Source: Thermococcus sp.
Lineage (GTDB): Archaea > Methanobacteriota_B > Thermococci > Thermococcales > Thermococcaceae
Assembly (NCBI GenBank): GCA_027001105.1
Contig: JALTMZ010000077.1
Span: 1-6,064, forward strand
Direction: 5' to 3'
Length of the DNA: 6,064 nucleotides
Shown here one piece after another: positions 1 to 5,171 of this stretch. The position numbers were made by a program, and so were the translations under genes. The number at the start of each line of letters is the position of its first letter. The first letter of the stretch is position 1. The notes under the pieces were generated by a model. It saw only the letters and a list, made by a program, of their open reading frames with translations, was not told the DNA's origin and made no database searches.

Positions 1-1350
1 GGCGATGTGCGAGGAATATGCCATTTAGTCTGTGGGAGCCCGTGTGCCTTGTTGAAAAGGGCTTTTCCTCAAATAACGGTCTATCAAATCTGTCCTCAAT
101 TATAACACATCTCCAGTTGTTAATCGTGAAGAGTATATCAGGTAAAAAGTCAATTTTTTCTCCAAGATAAAGTTTTTTTGGTTCGTATATCTGAACTTTT
201 ACATCCCTTCTAATGTCATTGCTTAAGTTTTTTAAGTCGTGTATCAGTTTTTCTTTTATCTCTTCTCTCTCCTTTTCATCCTCTGCATTTATATAAATAG
301 CCCCAAACGGGATTGTGTGTCCTAAACAGTAAGCTTTGCTTTTTTCAAAATCAATTTCGTCTGCAATGCTGGTTCTTAGTACCTTCCCAACGCTTTTTCT
401 TGTTTTAGTCGAGAATAACCCTCTTATTGGAGTCTTAGCTACTAAAGTTGCTACTTTATAGACTATCTTTTTAATTCTTTTCTTTAGATTTTTTCTTCTA
501 ACCATATGCCCTTTCATAGTAAGCCATTTTGCTAGGTTGAATGTTTGATCATTAGGGCCAAATCCATGGTCTGAAGCAAGAAAAACAATCGTATCTTTTG
601 GAACCATATCCAAAATATTTCCAAGGATCTTATCTATTCTTTGCCAAAATTTAATAAATTCTTGCTTATATGTTGGTGAAACTTTTGGATCATACATTGG
701 GTGGGTTTCATCTATGCGTCTCCAGATTATGTGTTGCATCCAGTCTGTTGCCGAGAAGACTAAAAAAGAACATTCCACTCTTTGTTTTTAACTATATGAT
801 AAACCCATTTTTCAAATTTATCTAAAAATTTATTTAGTTCAAATATAAATAAGTCAAGATCATCATATTTTTTGTTGTGATAATTAACATAAATTTCGTA
901 TTTCCCAGAAACTTGCTCCAGTTCCTCTTTCAAAGATAGAGGATACGAGATATCGTCATCTGGGGAGGAACCTAGTCCAGAGATCATGAAACCATTCACT
1001 TTATACGGTGGGAACAGCATGGGGTAATTGAAAATGCCAACTTTTTTGTTTGCTTTACTTAAATAGTCCCAAAAAGAATGTCCTTTAAAGTTGGTAGAAG
1101 AGGTTGGATATAGCTTGTAACTACCATCTTTTCGGTTCAAAAAGTCTATAACACCCGTTTTTCCTGGAGTTTTCCCAGTAACTAAGGACAGCCAAGCTCC
1201 TCCAGTTACTGGGGGGATTGTAGATTCCAGAACTCCGTAGCTCCCATTTTTGACTAGTTTTTCCAATGTTGGCAGCTTTTTATCTTTAATTAAAGGCATT
1301 AAAACGTCCCAAGTTGCTCCATCTAAGCCGATTATTAAGAGTTTGTACAT
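1..1350 (-). pseudogene. Alkaline-phosphatase-superfamily type I phosphodiesterase / nucleotide pyrophosphatase-like protein, frameshifted and cut by the window edge
   Basis: Predicted metal-dependent phosphohydrolase or phosphotransferase; the substrate cannot be read from the sequence. The N-terminal half (760-1350, 196 codons) has the family's first metal-ligand motif LLIIGLDGATW (Asp10) and the PPVTGGAW..LVTG..P nucleophile region (Thr49). It then meets TAG at 760-762. One base missing from the T6 run (minus strand, 762-767) explains this: adding a T gives NVLFLVFSATDWMQH and an open frame to base 2. That second half carries the other expected metal ligands: TDWMQH, SDHGFGP and HTGSH. No other stop appears, so the gene was whole until recently, or the break is a sequencing error or a slippage site. 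At least 447 residues, with the C-terminus outside the window. ATG at 1350 was chosen because a TATA-like box lies 25-34 nt upstream. In archaea such genes often sit near surface-glycan loci, but nothing here confirms that. The gene is AT-rich compared with mfnD. Confidence 0.85.
762..767 (-). other. Homopolymer frameshift site inside the phosphodiesterase gene
   Basis: On the minus strand the sequence reads GTT CTT TTT TAG TC, with six T's. Seven T's would read GTT CTT TTT TTA GTC and join the two conserved halves. A -1 slip of Phe-tRNA from TTT to the overlapping TTT, or polymerase slippage in the run, would have the same effect. The sequence cannot tell a real mutation, a programmed event and a base-calling error apart. 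Confidence 0.75.
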
Positions 1351-1374
1351 CTTAGGTCACTTATTTAGAGATAA

Positions 1375-1384
1375 GCTTTAAAAG
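1375..1384 (-). promoter_or_regulatory. Putative TATA box of the phosphodiesterase gene
   Basis: Minus-strand CTTTTAAAGC resembles an archaeal TATA element. Its centre is about 30 nt before the ATG at 1350, so transcription would begin at or just before the start codon. That fits a leaderless or very short-leader mRNA, and no Shine-Dalgarno motif is visible before this ATG. The IS3 end begins only 29 bp further upstream, so any distal regulatory site may have been displaced. Confidence 0.45.
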
Positions 1385-1412
1385 TTTTTGACTTGTATGT
1401 TAGGACAGTATG

Positions 1413-1448
1413 TGAGGTGAACCCCTATTTTGAGACAATAAGTTAAGC
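1413..1448 (+). repeat. IS3 terminal inverted repeat, orfB end (IRR)
   Basis: Begins TGAGGTGAACCCCTA and ends GACAATAAGTTAAGC. It pairs with the orfA-side repeat over 36 bp with nine mismatches, six of them in one central block (positions 16-21). The stop codon of orfB (1443-1445) lies inside it. Confidence 0.85.
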
Positions 1449-2274
1449 TTCATTATTTAAACTCACCTCCATTTCAAAGTCCTCAGGTGACTTATATCCC
1501 AGAGACGAGTGCAACCTCTTTCTGTTGTAAACCTCCTCTATGAACTCCCTAATATTACTTAATGCATCCGAGAACGTCTCATACTCATTTAGATAGACCT
1601 CTTCAGTCTTCAATCCCGATGAGGCTCTCAACGAATGCATTATCGTAAGGATTTCCCTTCCTGCTCATGCTGATCTTGATTCCGTTTTCTTCAAGGCAGC
1701 TAACGTATTCCTTGGAAGCATTGCAACCTTGATCTGAGTGATGGATTTCAGGTTTACGATTTCTTAGTGCTTTTTTCAGGGCATTTAGAGTTAATTGGGC
1801 ATCTAAGTTCCTTCCTAATTCCCATCCAACACACTTCCTGCTGAATAAATCCAGAATTACTGCCAGATAGACGTATTCCTTGAGTAATCGGATGTAAGTG
1901 ATATCAGCAGCCCATACCTGATTAATCCTATTTATTTCAAGATTCCTTACCAAGTTAGGGTACTTTGTGTAATTGTGATTAGAATTGGTGGTAACAGGCT
2001 TGAACGTCTTCTTTATCCATAATAAGTTGTCCTCTCTCATCAATCTGAGCACTTTCTTGTGGTTAATTGTATCCTCTGTTTCTTAGCTCTGCTGTGATTC
2101 TTCTGTATCCATAAGGGAATTCTATGGCAATGTTCTGTATCAGGTTTCTGAGTTCCATGTTGTCTTCATTTTTTCCGTTCAGCTTCCTCCATTTGTAATA
2201 GTTGCTCCGCTAACTCCCGGTATTTTTGCTTTAGTTACTGGTATATCTGCATCTTGAATTAGCGTGTATCTCAC
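1443..2274 (-). pseudogene. IS3-family transposase OrfB (rve/DDE integrase), multiply frameshifted
   Basis: The catalytic subunit of an IS3 transposase, about 277 codons if repaired. Pieces in order: PVTKAKIPGVS (frame of GTG 2274); then YYKWRKLNGKNEDNMELRN to YGYRRITAELRNRGY; then NHKKVLRLMREDN to NPYDNAFVES; then LKTEEVY to SPEDFEMEV. Breaks are near 2209 (AGCGG where AGCCGG would restore VSRSNYYKW), near 2069 (two bases short between RGY and INHKK) and near 1620 (after FVES). The acidic triad is present: D in WAADITYI, D in HHSDQG, E in AFVES. The last spacing is 34 residues rather than the usual 35, because HSDQGCNAS looks one residue short of the common HSDQGxxYxS. It would normally be made as an OrfAB fusion by -1 frameshifting. 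Non-functional as it stands. Confidence 0.9.
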
Positions 2275-2278
2275 CTCC
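2271..2278 (-). promoter_or_regulatory. Consensus archaeal ribosome binding site at the end of orfA
   Basis: GGAGGTGA on the minus strand is fully complementary to an archaeal 16S 3' end and includes the orfA stop codon. It could support separate initiation of OrfB, although no in-frame ATG follows at good spacing (ATA at 2268-2270 is the nearest possibility). It could also merely reflect codons for Arg-Arg-stop. Confidence 0.35.
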
Positions 2279-2558
2279 TTTCCTTCCTTAGTCTCTCCAA
2301 GGCTTTTTTTAAAAATGCGTTCTCTGCGTACAATTGACCAACCAATCTCTCTAATTCAGCGACTTTGGACTCTGCAGGTTTTCCATTCCCTCTGAATGCA
2401 GATTCAGGATCTCTGTTGTATTCTCTCTTCCACCTTGAAATCAGGGTGGGATGGAGATTATGCTCCCTGGAGAGCTGACCTAACGGTTTTCCAGCGTCCA
2501 GTTCATTTATAACTGAGATTTTGAACTCTCTCGTGAATCTTCTTCGTTTTTTGCTCAT
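2271..2558 (-). CDS. IS3-family transposase OrfA (helix-turn-helix DNA-binding subunit)
   Basis: A 95-residue protein beginning MSKKRRRFTREFK, with the HTH_Tnp_1 pattern: basic N-terminus, then a helix-turn-helix around LGQLSREHNLHPTLISRWK (about residues 25-43), then a leucine-zipper-like helix (VAELERLVGQLYAENAFLKK) used for oligomerisation. In this family OrfA binds the terminal repeats and can repress transposition when made alone. The ATG at 2558 is preferred over the in-frame ATG at 2579 because GGGGGTG lies six bases before it. Its 3' end overlaps the start of the orfB frame. It is intact, unlike orfB. Its normal upstream region and the IS end are separated from it by the IS630 insertion. 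Confidence 0.88.
   Translation of the reverse strand: MSKKRRRFTREFKISVINELDAGKPLGQLSREHNLHPTLISRWKREYNRDPESAFRGNGKPAESKVAELERLVGQLYAENAFLKKALERLRKERR
2304..2310 (-). promoter_or_regulatory. A7 slippery site for -1 programmed frameshifting, orfA to orfB
   Basis: Minus-strand codons TTA AAA AAA GCC form a slippery heptamer A AAA AAA in the correct phase within LKKAL of OrfA. A -1 shift gives KKSLGETKEGKEVRYTLIQ, which runs without a stop into the orfB frame. This is the known IS3-family way of making OrfAB. It has little effect now because orfB is broken downstream. Confidence 0.65.
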
Positions 2559-2589
2559 TATACACCCCCTTAGTTTCATAGCTTAACTA

Positions 2590-2621
2590 GTGCCCCTTCA
2601 AGCAAACTTGAGTTTATTTTC
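2590..2621 (+). repeat. IS630 terminal inverted repeat, 3' (transposase C-terminal) end
   Basis: Begins GTGCCCCTTCAAGC. The first 10 bases differ from the other end at one position. The transposase stop codon (2598-2600) falls inside the repeat, so the coding region extends almost to the tip of the element. Confidence 0.85.
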
Positions 2622-3152
2622 AATTTTTCTCACCTCCTCAACCTGATAGTTCTTGTTCCTCCACCTGATGTACTTCCTTATTGCACTTGCAAGCTCTTTA
2701 TGGCTTGAATAATCAGAATTCCTGATTGCAAACTTCTTTAAAGCTGTGAAATGGCATTCAATCCTGTTGAGCCATGAAGCATTCGTTGGAAGAAAAATAA
2801 GCTCTACATTATTCTCGTCACACCAAACAAGAACTTCTTTCTTCTTATGAGAGGAGAAATTATCCAGAATTATATACAGCTTCTCATCAAAAAGAGATCT
2901 AAGATACTTCAAAAACTGTAAAACTTCTTTCCATGTCTTTCTTCGCTTAATGTGTCCATAAATCTTATTCGTTCTTAAATCTAAAGCAGAGAAAAGATTC
3001 CTTACACCATGTTTTCTGGTATAGGTTGCTGGTATTCTATCCGCCTTAATTCCCCAGTTCTCTCCCAACTGTGGTCTCACCTCAAGAGGTCCGAATTCAT
3101 CAAAGCATATTACTCTTCCATCCTTTGAAGGATTTCTGTAAAGCTCTATCAC
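2598..3152 (-). CDS. IS630-family transposase, catalytic DDE_3 half
   Basis: A 184-codon frame with the full catalytic triad of the IS630 family: Asp18 in VICFDEFGP, Asp97 in IILDNFSSHK and Glu132 in SWLNRIECHF. The last two are separated by 34 residues, the standard DD34E spacing. The conserved LPTNASWLN segment precedes the Glu. The frame begins at GTG 3152, whose bases overlap the TGA (3151-3149) of the upstream helix-turn-helix frame. No ribosome binding site is obvious there, so expression probably depends on a -1 shift or slippage at the A7 run (3157-3163), which would give EFKKNRVIELYRN. Otherwise it is half of a frameshifted pseudogene. The C-terminus (ENKLKFA) appears natural and lies at the element's end. 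Confidence 0.88.
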   Translation of the reverse strand: MIELYRNPSKDGRVICFDEFGPLEVRPQLGENWGIKADRIPATYTRKHGVRNLFSALDLRTNKIYGHIKRRKTWKEVLQFLKYLRSLFDEKLYIILDNFSSHKKKEVLVWCDENNVELIFLPTNASWLNRIECHFTALKKFAIRNSDYSSHKELASAIRKYIRWRNKNYQVEEVRKIENKLKFA

Positions 3153-3647
3153 CCTGTTTTTTTAAACTCATAGTCAGGATCGTTAGATTCCTTCCATGTC
3201 TTAGTTCTCCTATACTTTATTCCTCTCTCTTTCAGGATTTGCCTTATCCATTCTATGCTTATTGATTCCACAATTCCTCTCTCAATCACATAGTCTCTCA
3301 ACTTTGGAAGAGACCATTGAGTGAATGGTAAACCCAAATCCTTAGGTCTTGTTAGAGCAATATCAGCAATTTTCTGTTTTATTTCTTCACTTATAACAGG
3401 TTTTCTTCCACAGTTTTCATATTTTGATTCCAGAGATTTAAATCCATCTTTGTTGAAGTTGTGTATAACCTTTGATACGTAATTTCTGTGGTATCCGAAC
3501 ACTTTACAAATCTCAGGAACTGTCATTGCTTTGCTATGCAAGAACTATCTGAGCTCTTTTTACCTCAACTATGTCTCTGCTGTATCTTAGTATTCTCTTG
3601 AGTTTGTTGCCTTCTTCATTTGTGATTTCACGAACGTATATACACAT
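3149..3647 (-). pseudogene. IS630-family transposase, N-terminal helix-turn-helix half, frameshifted
   Basis: The DNA-binding part of the transposase. Reading starts at ATG 3647 (MCIYVREITNEEGNKLKR, continuing to VEVKRAQIVLA), then breaks at 3536, where one extra base or two missing bases shift it. The downstream frame (up to 3541) continues with SKAMTVPEICKVFGYHRN and FNKDGFKSLE, then GRKPVISEEIK and PKDLGLPFTQWSLPKLRDYV, the usual IS630 layout of a helix-turn-helix followed by a linker and a second DNA-binding segment. It ends KTWKESNDPDYEFKKTG at TGA 3149-3151, where the protein would normally run on into the DDE domain. The 3536 break is not at a homopolymer run and looks like ordinary decay. 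ATG 3647 was chosen for its position 27 nt after a TATA-like box. Confidence 0.82.
3157..3163 (-). other. A7 run at the IS630 transposase frame junction (possible -1 slippage site)
   Basis: Minus-strand codons read TTT AAA AAA ACA GGG TGA. Eight A's, or a -1 slip of AAA on AAA, would give TTT AAA AAA AAC AGG GTG ATA GAG, joining the two conserved halves. Some IS630-family elements do express the transposase by frameshifting at such runs, so this may be programmed. Because a second, unrelated frameshift exists at 3536, plain decay is also plausible. Confidence 0.55.
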
Positions 3648-3667
3648 ACAATCTAATAATATTAAGA

Positions 3668-3678
3668 CTTTAAAAAAG
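3668..3678 (-). promoter_or_regulatory. Putative TATA box of the IS630 transposase
   Basis: Minus-strand CTTTTTTAAAG is centred about 27 nt before the ATG at 3647. This predicts a leaderless transcript and supports that start codon over later ones. Confidence 0.45.
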
Positions 3679-3685
3679 TTTTTAA

Positions 3686-3717
3686 TAAAATTAACACAAC
3701 TTAAATGGAAAGGGCAC
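3686..3717 (-). repeat. IS630 terminal inverted repeat, 5' (transposase N-terminal) end
   Basis: Reads GTGCCCTTTCCATTTAAG inward from the tip and matches the opposite end at 23 of 32 positions. It is followed outside by the TA target dinucleotide at 3718-3719. Confidence 0.85.
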
Positions 3718-3719
3718 TA

Positions 3720-3746
3720 GTTGTCCACTTTTAGGGGTGCACCTCA
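3720..3746 (-). repeat. IS3 terminal inverted repeat, orfA end (IRL), outer part, cut by the IS630 insertion
   Basis: From 3746 downward the minus strand reads TGAGGTGCACCCCTA and later GTGGACAAC. The repeat then meets the IS630 target TA and resumes at 2587-2581 (GTTAAGC). The reassembled 36-bp repeat matches the orfB-side end at 27 positions. Confidence 0.85.
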
Positions 3747-4198
3747 GTGAGAATGCATGCAATAGCAAGGATGTTAAAGGAGGCATATGAGCAGGGAGGA
3801 CTGTTAGCTTTGGATATAAGCTTGCTAATGCATTTAAGCCAGAGCGAGGTATCAAAGCAATTCAGAGGATGCATGGAGAAATATGAGGTTCTTCCCACCA
3901 GAGGAACTCTCCACGATCTCGCCTACAACAACTCACAAGGCAAAGATTGTAACTAAAAGCCTCGAGGGAAAGCAAGCCCTGATAGCAAGAGAAACTTGCC
4001 ATAGCATGGAGCTGGCAACCACATCCAAGACTACAACAGGGTTAAGATGGCTGTAGACAAAGGAATAAAGGAAAGAGAGATCTCAAGGATTGTGAAACTC
4101 CTAATCTTGTTGAGGAATATCTCATGAAGGTGTATGAAGGGAGAAAAGTTAGTGTGGAGAATGAGATTAAGGTTAGAAAAAAGTTGGGACTGGAATGA
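3747..4198 (+). pseudogene. DUF1670-family protein, C-terminal remnant with frameshifts
   Basis: A family of unknown function with a helix-turn-helix-like core, which I recognise from archaea such as Archaeoglobus. The piece starts directly at the IS3 end, without the family's N-terminal half. Recognisable parts: ARMLKEAYEQGGLL, ISLLMHLSQSEVSK and VLPTRGTLHDL (frame of 3747); then PTTTHKAKIVTKSLEG and HSME (frame of 3922); then HIQDYNRVKMAVDKGI (frame of 4020); then PNLVEEYLMKVYEG to the stop at 4196-4198. Breaks lie near 3921 (two bases short of an expected DLGPTTTHK), about 4010 and about 4100. At least three frame changes plus loss of the N-terminus make it clearly dead. The next gene begins 108 bp downstream on the same strand and is unrelated. 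Confidence 0.75.
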
Positions 4199-4202
4199 CA
4201 TG

Positions 4203-4216
4203 GTGCAATGTTGCAC
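4203..4216. repeat. Perfect short dyad GTGCAA-TG-TTGCAC
   Basis: Two 6-base arms with a 2-base centre, five bases after the stop of the DUF1670 remnant and followed by TATTTTA. It could be a weak terminator-like hairpin of the old gene or a dimeric-repressor operator. It lies about 90 bp before the NYN gene start, rather far for archaeal repression at the promoter. The sequence does not settle its role. Confidence 0.3.
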
Positions 4217-4255
4217 TATTTTAGGATACTACAACAACCTCTACCCTTCAAAAAA

Positions 4256-4265
4256 TTTTTTAAAC
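4256..4265 (+). promoter_or_regulatory. Putative TATA box of the NYN-domain gene
   Basis: TTTTTTAAAC, preceded by an A-rich stretch, lies about 46 nt before the ATG at 4307. A transcript starting near 4287 would have a leader of about 20 nt containing GTGATG just before the start. An alternative box, AAAAAATAAT at 4274-4283, would make the mRNA leaderless. Confidence 0.4.
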
Positions 4266-4306
4266 TCTCAGGCAAAAAATAATTGACTTTTGATGGTAGT
4301 GATGAA

Positions 4307-4942
4307 ATGGCACTTAAGAGAAGCATAAGTCTGGGGAAGCTCCAGAAGATAAGGAGCTACATTTCTTCACGGAGGACCGACCGAAAAAAGGTAGGCTTGC
4401 TTATCGACGGACCGAACATGCTAAGGAAGGAATTCAACATTAACCTGCACGAGATCAGGGAGATAATTCAGGAGTACGGAGACATAAAGGTGGCGAGGGT
4501 TTTTCTCAACCAGTATGCCGGAGATAAGCTCGTGGAGGCGATTGAGAACCAGGGCTTTGAACCGATAATCACTTCCGGCGATGTGGATGTGAGGATGGCG
4601 GTTGAAGCGATGGAGCTTATTTACAACGAATCCATCGATGCATTAGCCCTTGTAACAAGGGATGCGGACTTCAAAGCCGTGCTTAAAAAGGCGATGGAAA
4701 TGGGCAAGGAGACCATAATTATTGGAGCTGAACCGGGTTTTTCCGCAGCTCTTAAGAATTCAGCCGACATCGCGATAGTGCTAAACCAGGAAGATTTTGA
4801 GGAGATCGATGAAAAAGAGAAGGATGTTCCTGAAAAGATTGCGATAAAGGTTGAACCGAATCCCGATGGGGAGTCTGAGGTCGAAACCCTGAAAATCCAG
4901 AAGAGTAAAGTAACCGGAGTTGAATCTAAAGTTGAAAAGTAG
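4307..4942 (+). CDS. NYN-domain (PIN-like) protein, archaeal TIGR00288-like family
   Basis: A 211-residue predicted soluble protein with one NYN domain, the PIN-like fold of LabA/DUF88 proteins, generally thought to be RNA nucleases. Conserved acidic positions are visible: VGLLIDGPNML (Asp34, Asn37), SGDVDVRMAVEAM (Asp92/Asp94) and LALVTRDADF (Asp119/Asp121), followed by KETIIIGAEPGFSAALKNSAD. These would form the divalent-metal site. A basic N-terminal segment (residues 4-28) precedes the domain, and a charged tail rich in Glu and Lys (about 163-211) follows it. There is no signal peptide or membrane segment. ATG 4307 is preferred over the in-frame TTG at 4283 because the family sequence begins near MALKRS and GTGATG lies just before it. 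The RNA target is unknown. It shares its strand with mfnD, but a 229-bp gap argues against a tight operon. Confidence 0.85.
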   Translation: MALKRSISLGKLQKIRSYISSRRTDRKKVGLLIDGPNMLRKEFNINLHEIREIIQEYGDIKVARVFLNQYAGDKLVEAIENQGFEPIITSGDVDVRMAVEAMELIYNESIDALALVTRDADFKAVLKKAMEMGKETIIIGAEPGFSAALKNSADIAIVLNQEDFEEIDEKEKDVPEKIAIKVEPNPDGESEVETLKIQKSKVTGVESKVEK

Positions 4943-4945
4943 CGA

Positions 4946-4965
4946 TTTTTGTAATCTGAGTTTTT
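4946..4965 (+). terminator. Putative T-tract terminator after the NYN-domain gene
   Basis: Two T5 tracts (4946-4950 and 4961-4965) lie within 25 bases after the stop codon. Archaeal RNA polymerase commonly terminates at such U-rich runs without a hairpin. No strong stem is seen here. Confidence 0.4.
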
Positions 4966-5160
4966 CTGCTAAAACCCGGATAGAACGATAAATTTTGCTG
5001 ATACGAAAATGATAGGAAAAAGATCAAATAAACAATACAAATAATACAAATAAACAATAAACACAAACGAATTATACGGTCAAAAAACAAACATCAAACT
5101 AACGGAGAGAGACAACCCAAAATAACGACCGAAATAACAAATGTATTAAACAAAACATTC
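4966..5160. other. A/C-rich, G-poor intergenic region with short direct repeats
   Basis: This stretch contains no believable coding frame. From about 5021 to 5160 the plus strand is dominated by A and C. CAAATAAACAATA occurs at 5025-5037 and again at 5047-5059, and between them AATACAAAT is repeated in tandem (5034-5042, 5043-5051). On the minus strand it reads as T-rich, which could stop transcription coming from the right. It may also hold regulatory sites for mfnD. No stem-loop, tRNA-like or riboswitch-like pattern was recognised. Confidence 0.5.
5141..5150 (+). promoter_or_regulatory. Putative TATA box of mfnD
   Basis: ATGTATTAAA is centred about 26 nt before the ATG at 5172, predicting transcription from the start codon. 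There is no Shine-Dalgarno motif in the ten bases before it (CCACTCTGC), consistent with a leaderless mRNA. Confidence 0.4.
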
Positions 5161-5171
5161 CCCCACTCTGC

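Larger units (their letters stand above)
2590..3717 (-). mobile_element. IS630-family insertion sequence (1128 bp) inserted in the IS3 terminal repeat
   Basis: The ends are GTGCCCCTTC on the left and, read inward from the right, GTGCCCTTTC. They form imperfect terminal inverted repeats matching at 23 of 32 positions. TA dinucleotides flank both sides (2588-2589 and 3718-3719), as expected for the TA target duplication of IS630/Tc1-mariner elements. Removing the element and one TA rejoins the IS3 repeat exactly, giving the block CTAGTTAAGC on the minus strand. That fixes both the boundaries and the order of events: IS3 arrived first, IS630 second. It encodes a DDE_3 transposase in broken frames. 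Confidence 0.92.
1413..3746 (-). mobile_element. IS3-family insertion sequence, decayed and interrupted by an IS630-family element
   Basis: The element is bounded by 36-bp terminal inverted repeats matching at 27 of 36 positions, both beginning TGAGGTG and having ACCCCTA, GACAA and AGTTAAGC blocks in register. It carries orfA (intact) and orfB (frameshifted) in the usual IS3 order, with orfB in the -1 frame. Subtracting the IS630 insert and one copy of its TA target leaves about 1.2 kb, a normal IS3 length. The bases outside the ends (ATG at 1410-1412, GTG at 3747-3749) do not form a clear target duplication. With orfB broken three times, the copy should not be able to move on its own. Confidence 0.9.

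Noticed and set aside
2559..2579. ATG at 2579 as the start of IS3 OrfA
   Set aside because: GGGGGTG, the likely ribosome site, lies between it and ATG 2558, and the family proteins begin near MSKKRRRF.
3071..3265. Plus-strand 64-codon frame within the IS630 element
   Set aside because: It lies opposite the conserved transposase frames and encodes a low-complexity sequence; an antisense shadow.
1410..3749. ATG/GTG flanks as a 3-bp IS3 target duplication
   Set aside because: Only two of three bases match, and the two flanks belong to unrelated sequences, so a shared origin cannot be claimed.
4031..4216. Minus-strand 61-codon frame
   Set aside because: It lies opposite the DUF1670 remnant, whose plus-strand motifs explain the sequence; the opposite translation has no family pattern.
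4283..4306. TTG at 4283 as the start of the NYN-domain gene
   Set aside because: The extra eight residues look unlike the family, and ATG 4307 has GTGATG just before it at a workable spacing.
5025..5059. Direct repeats before mfnD as a CRISPR-like array
   Set aside because: The repeat is only 13 bp, occurs twice, has no uniform spacers and no cas gene is near.
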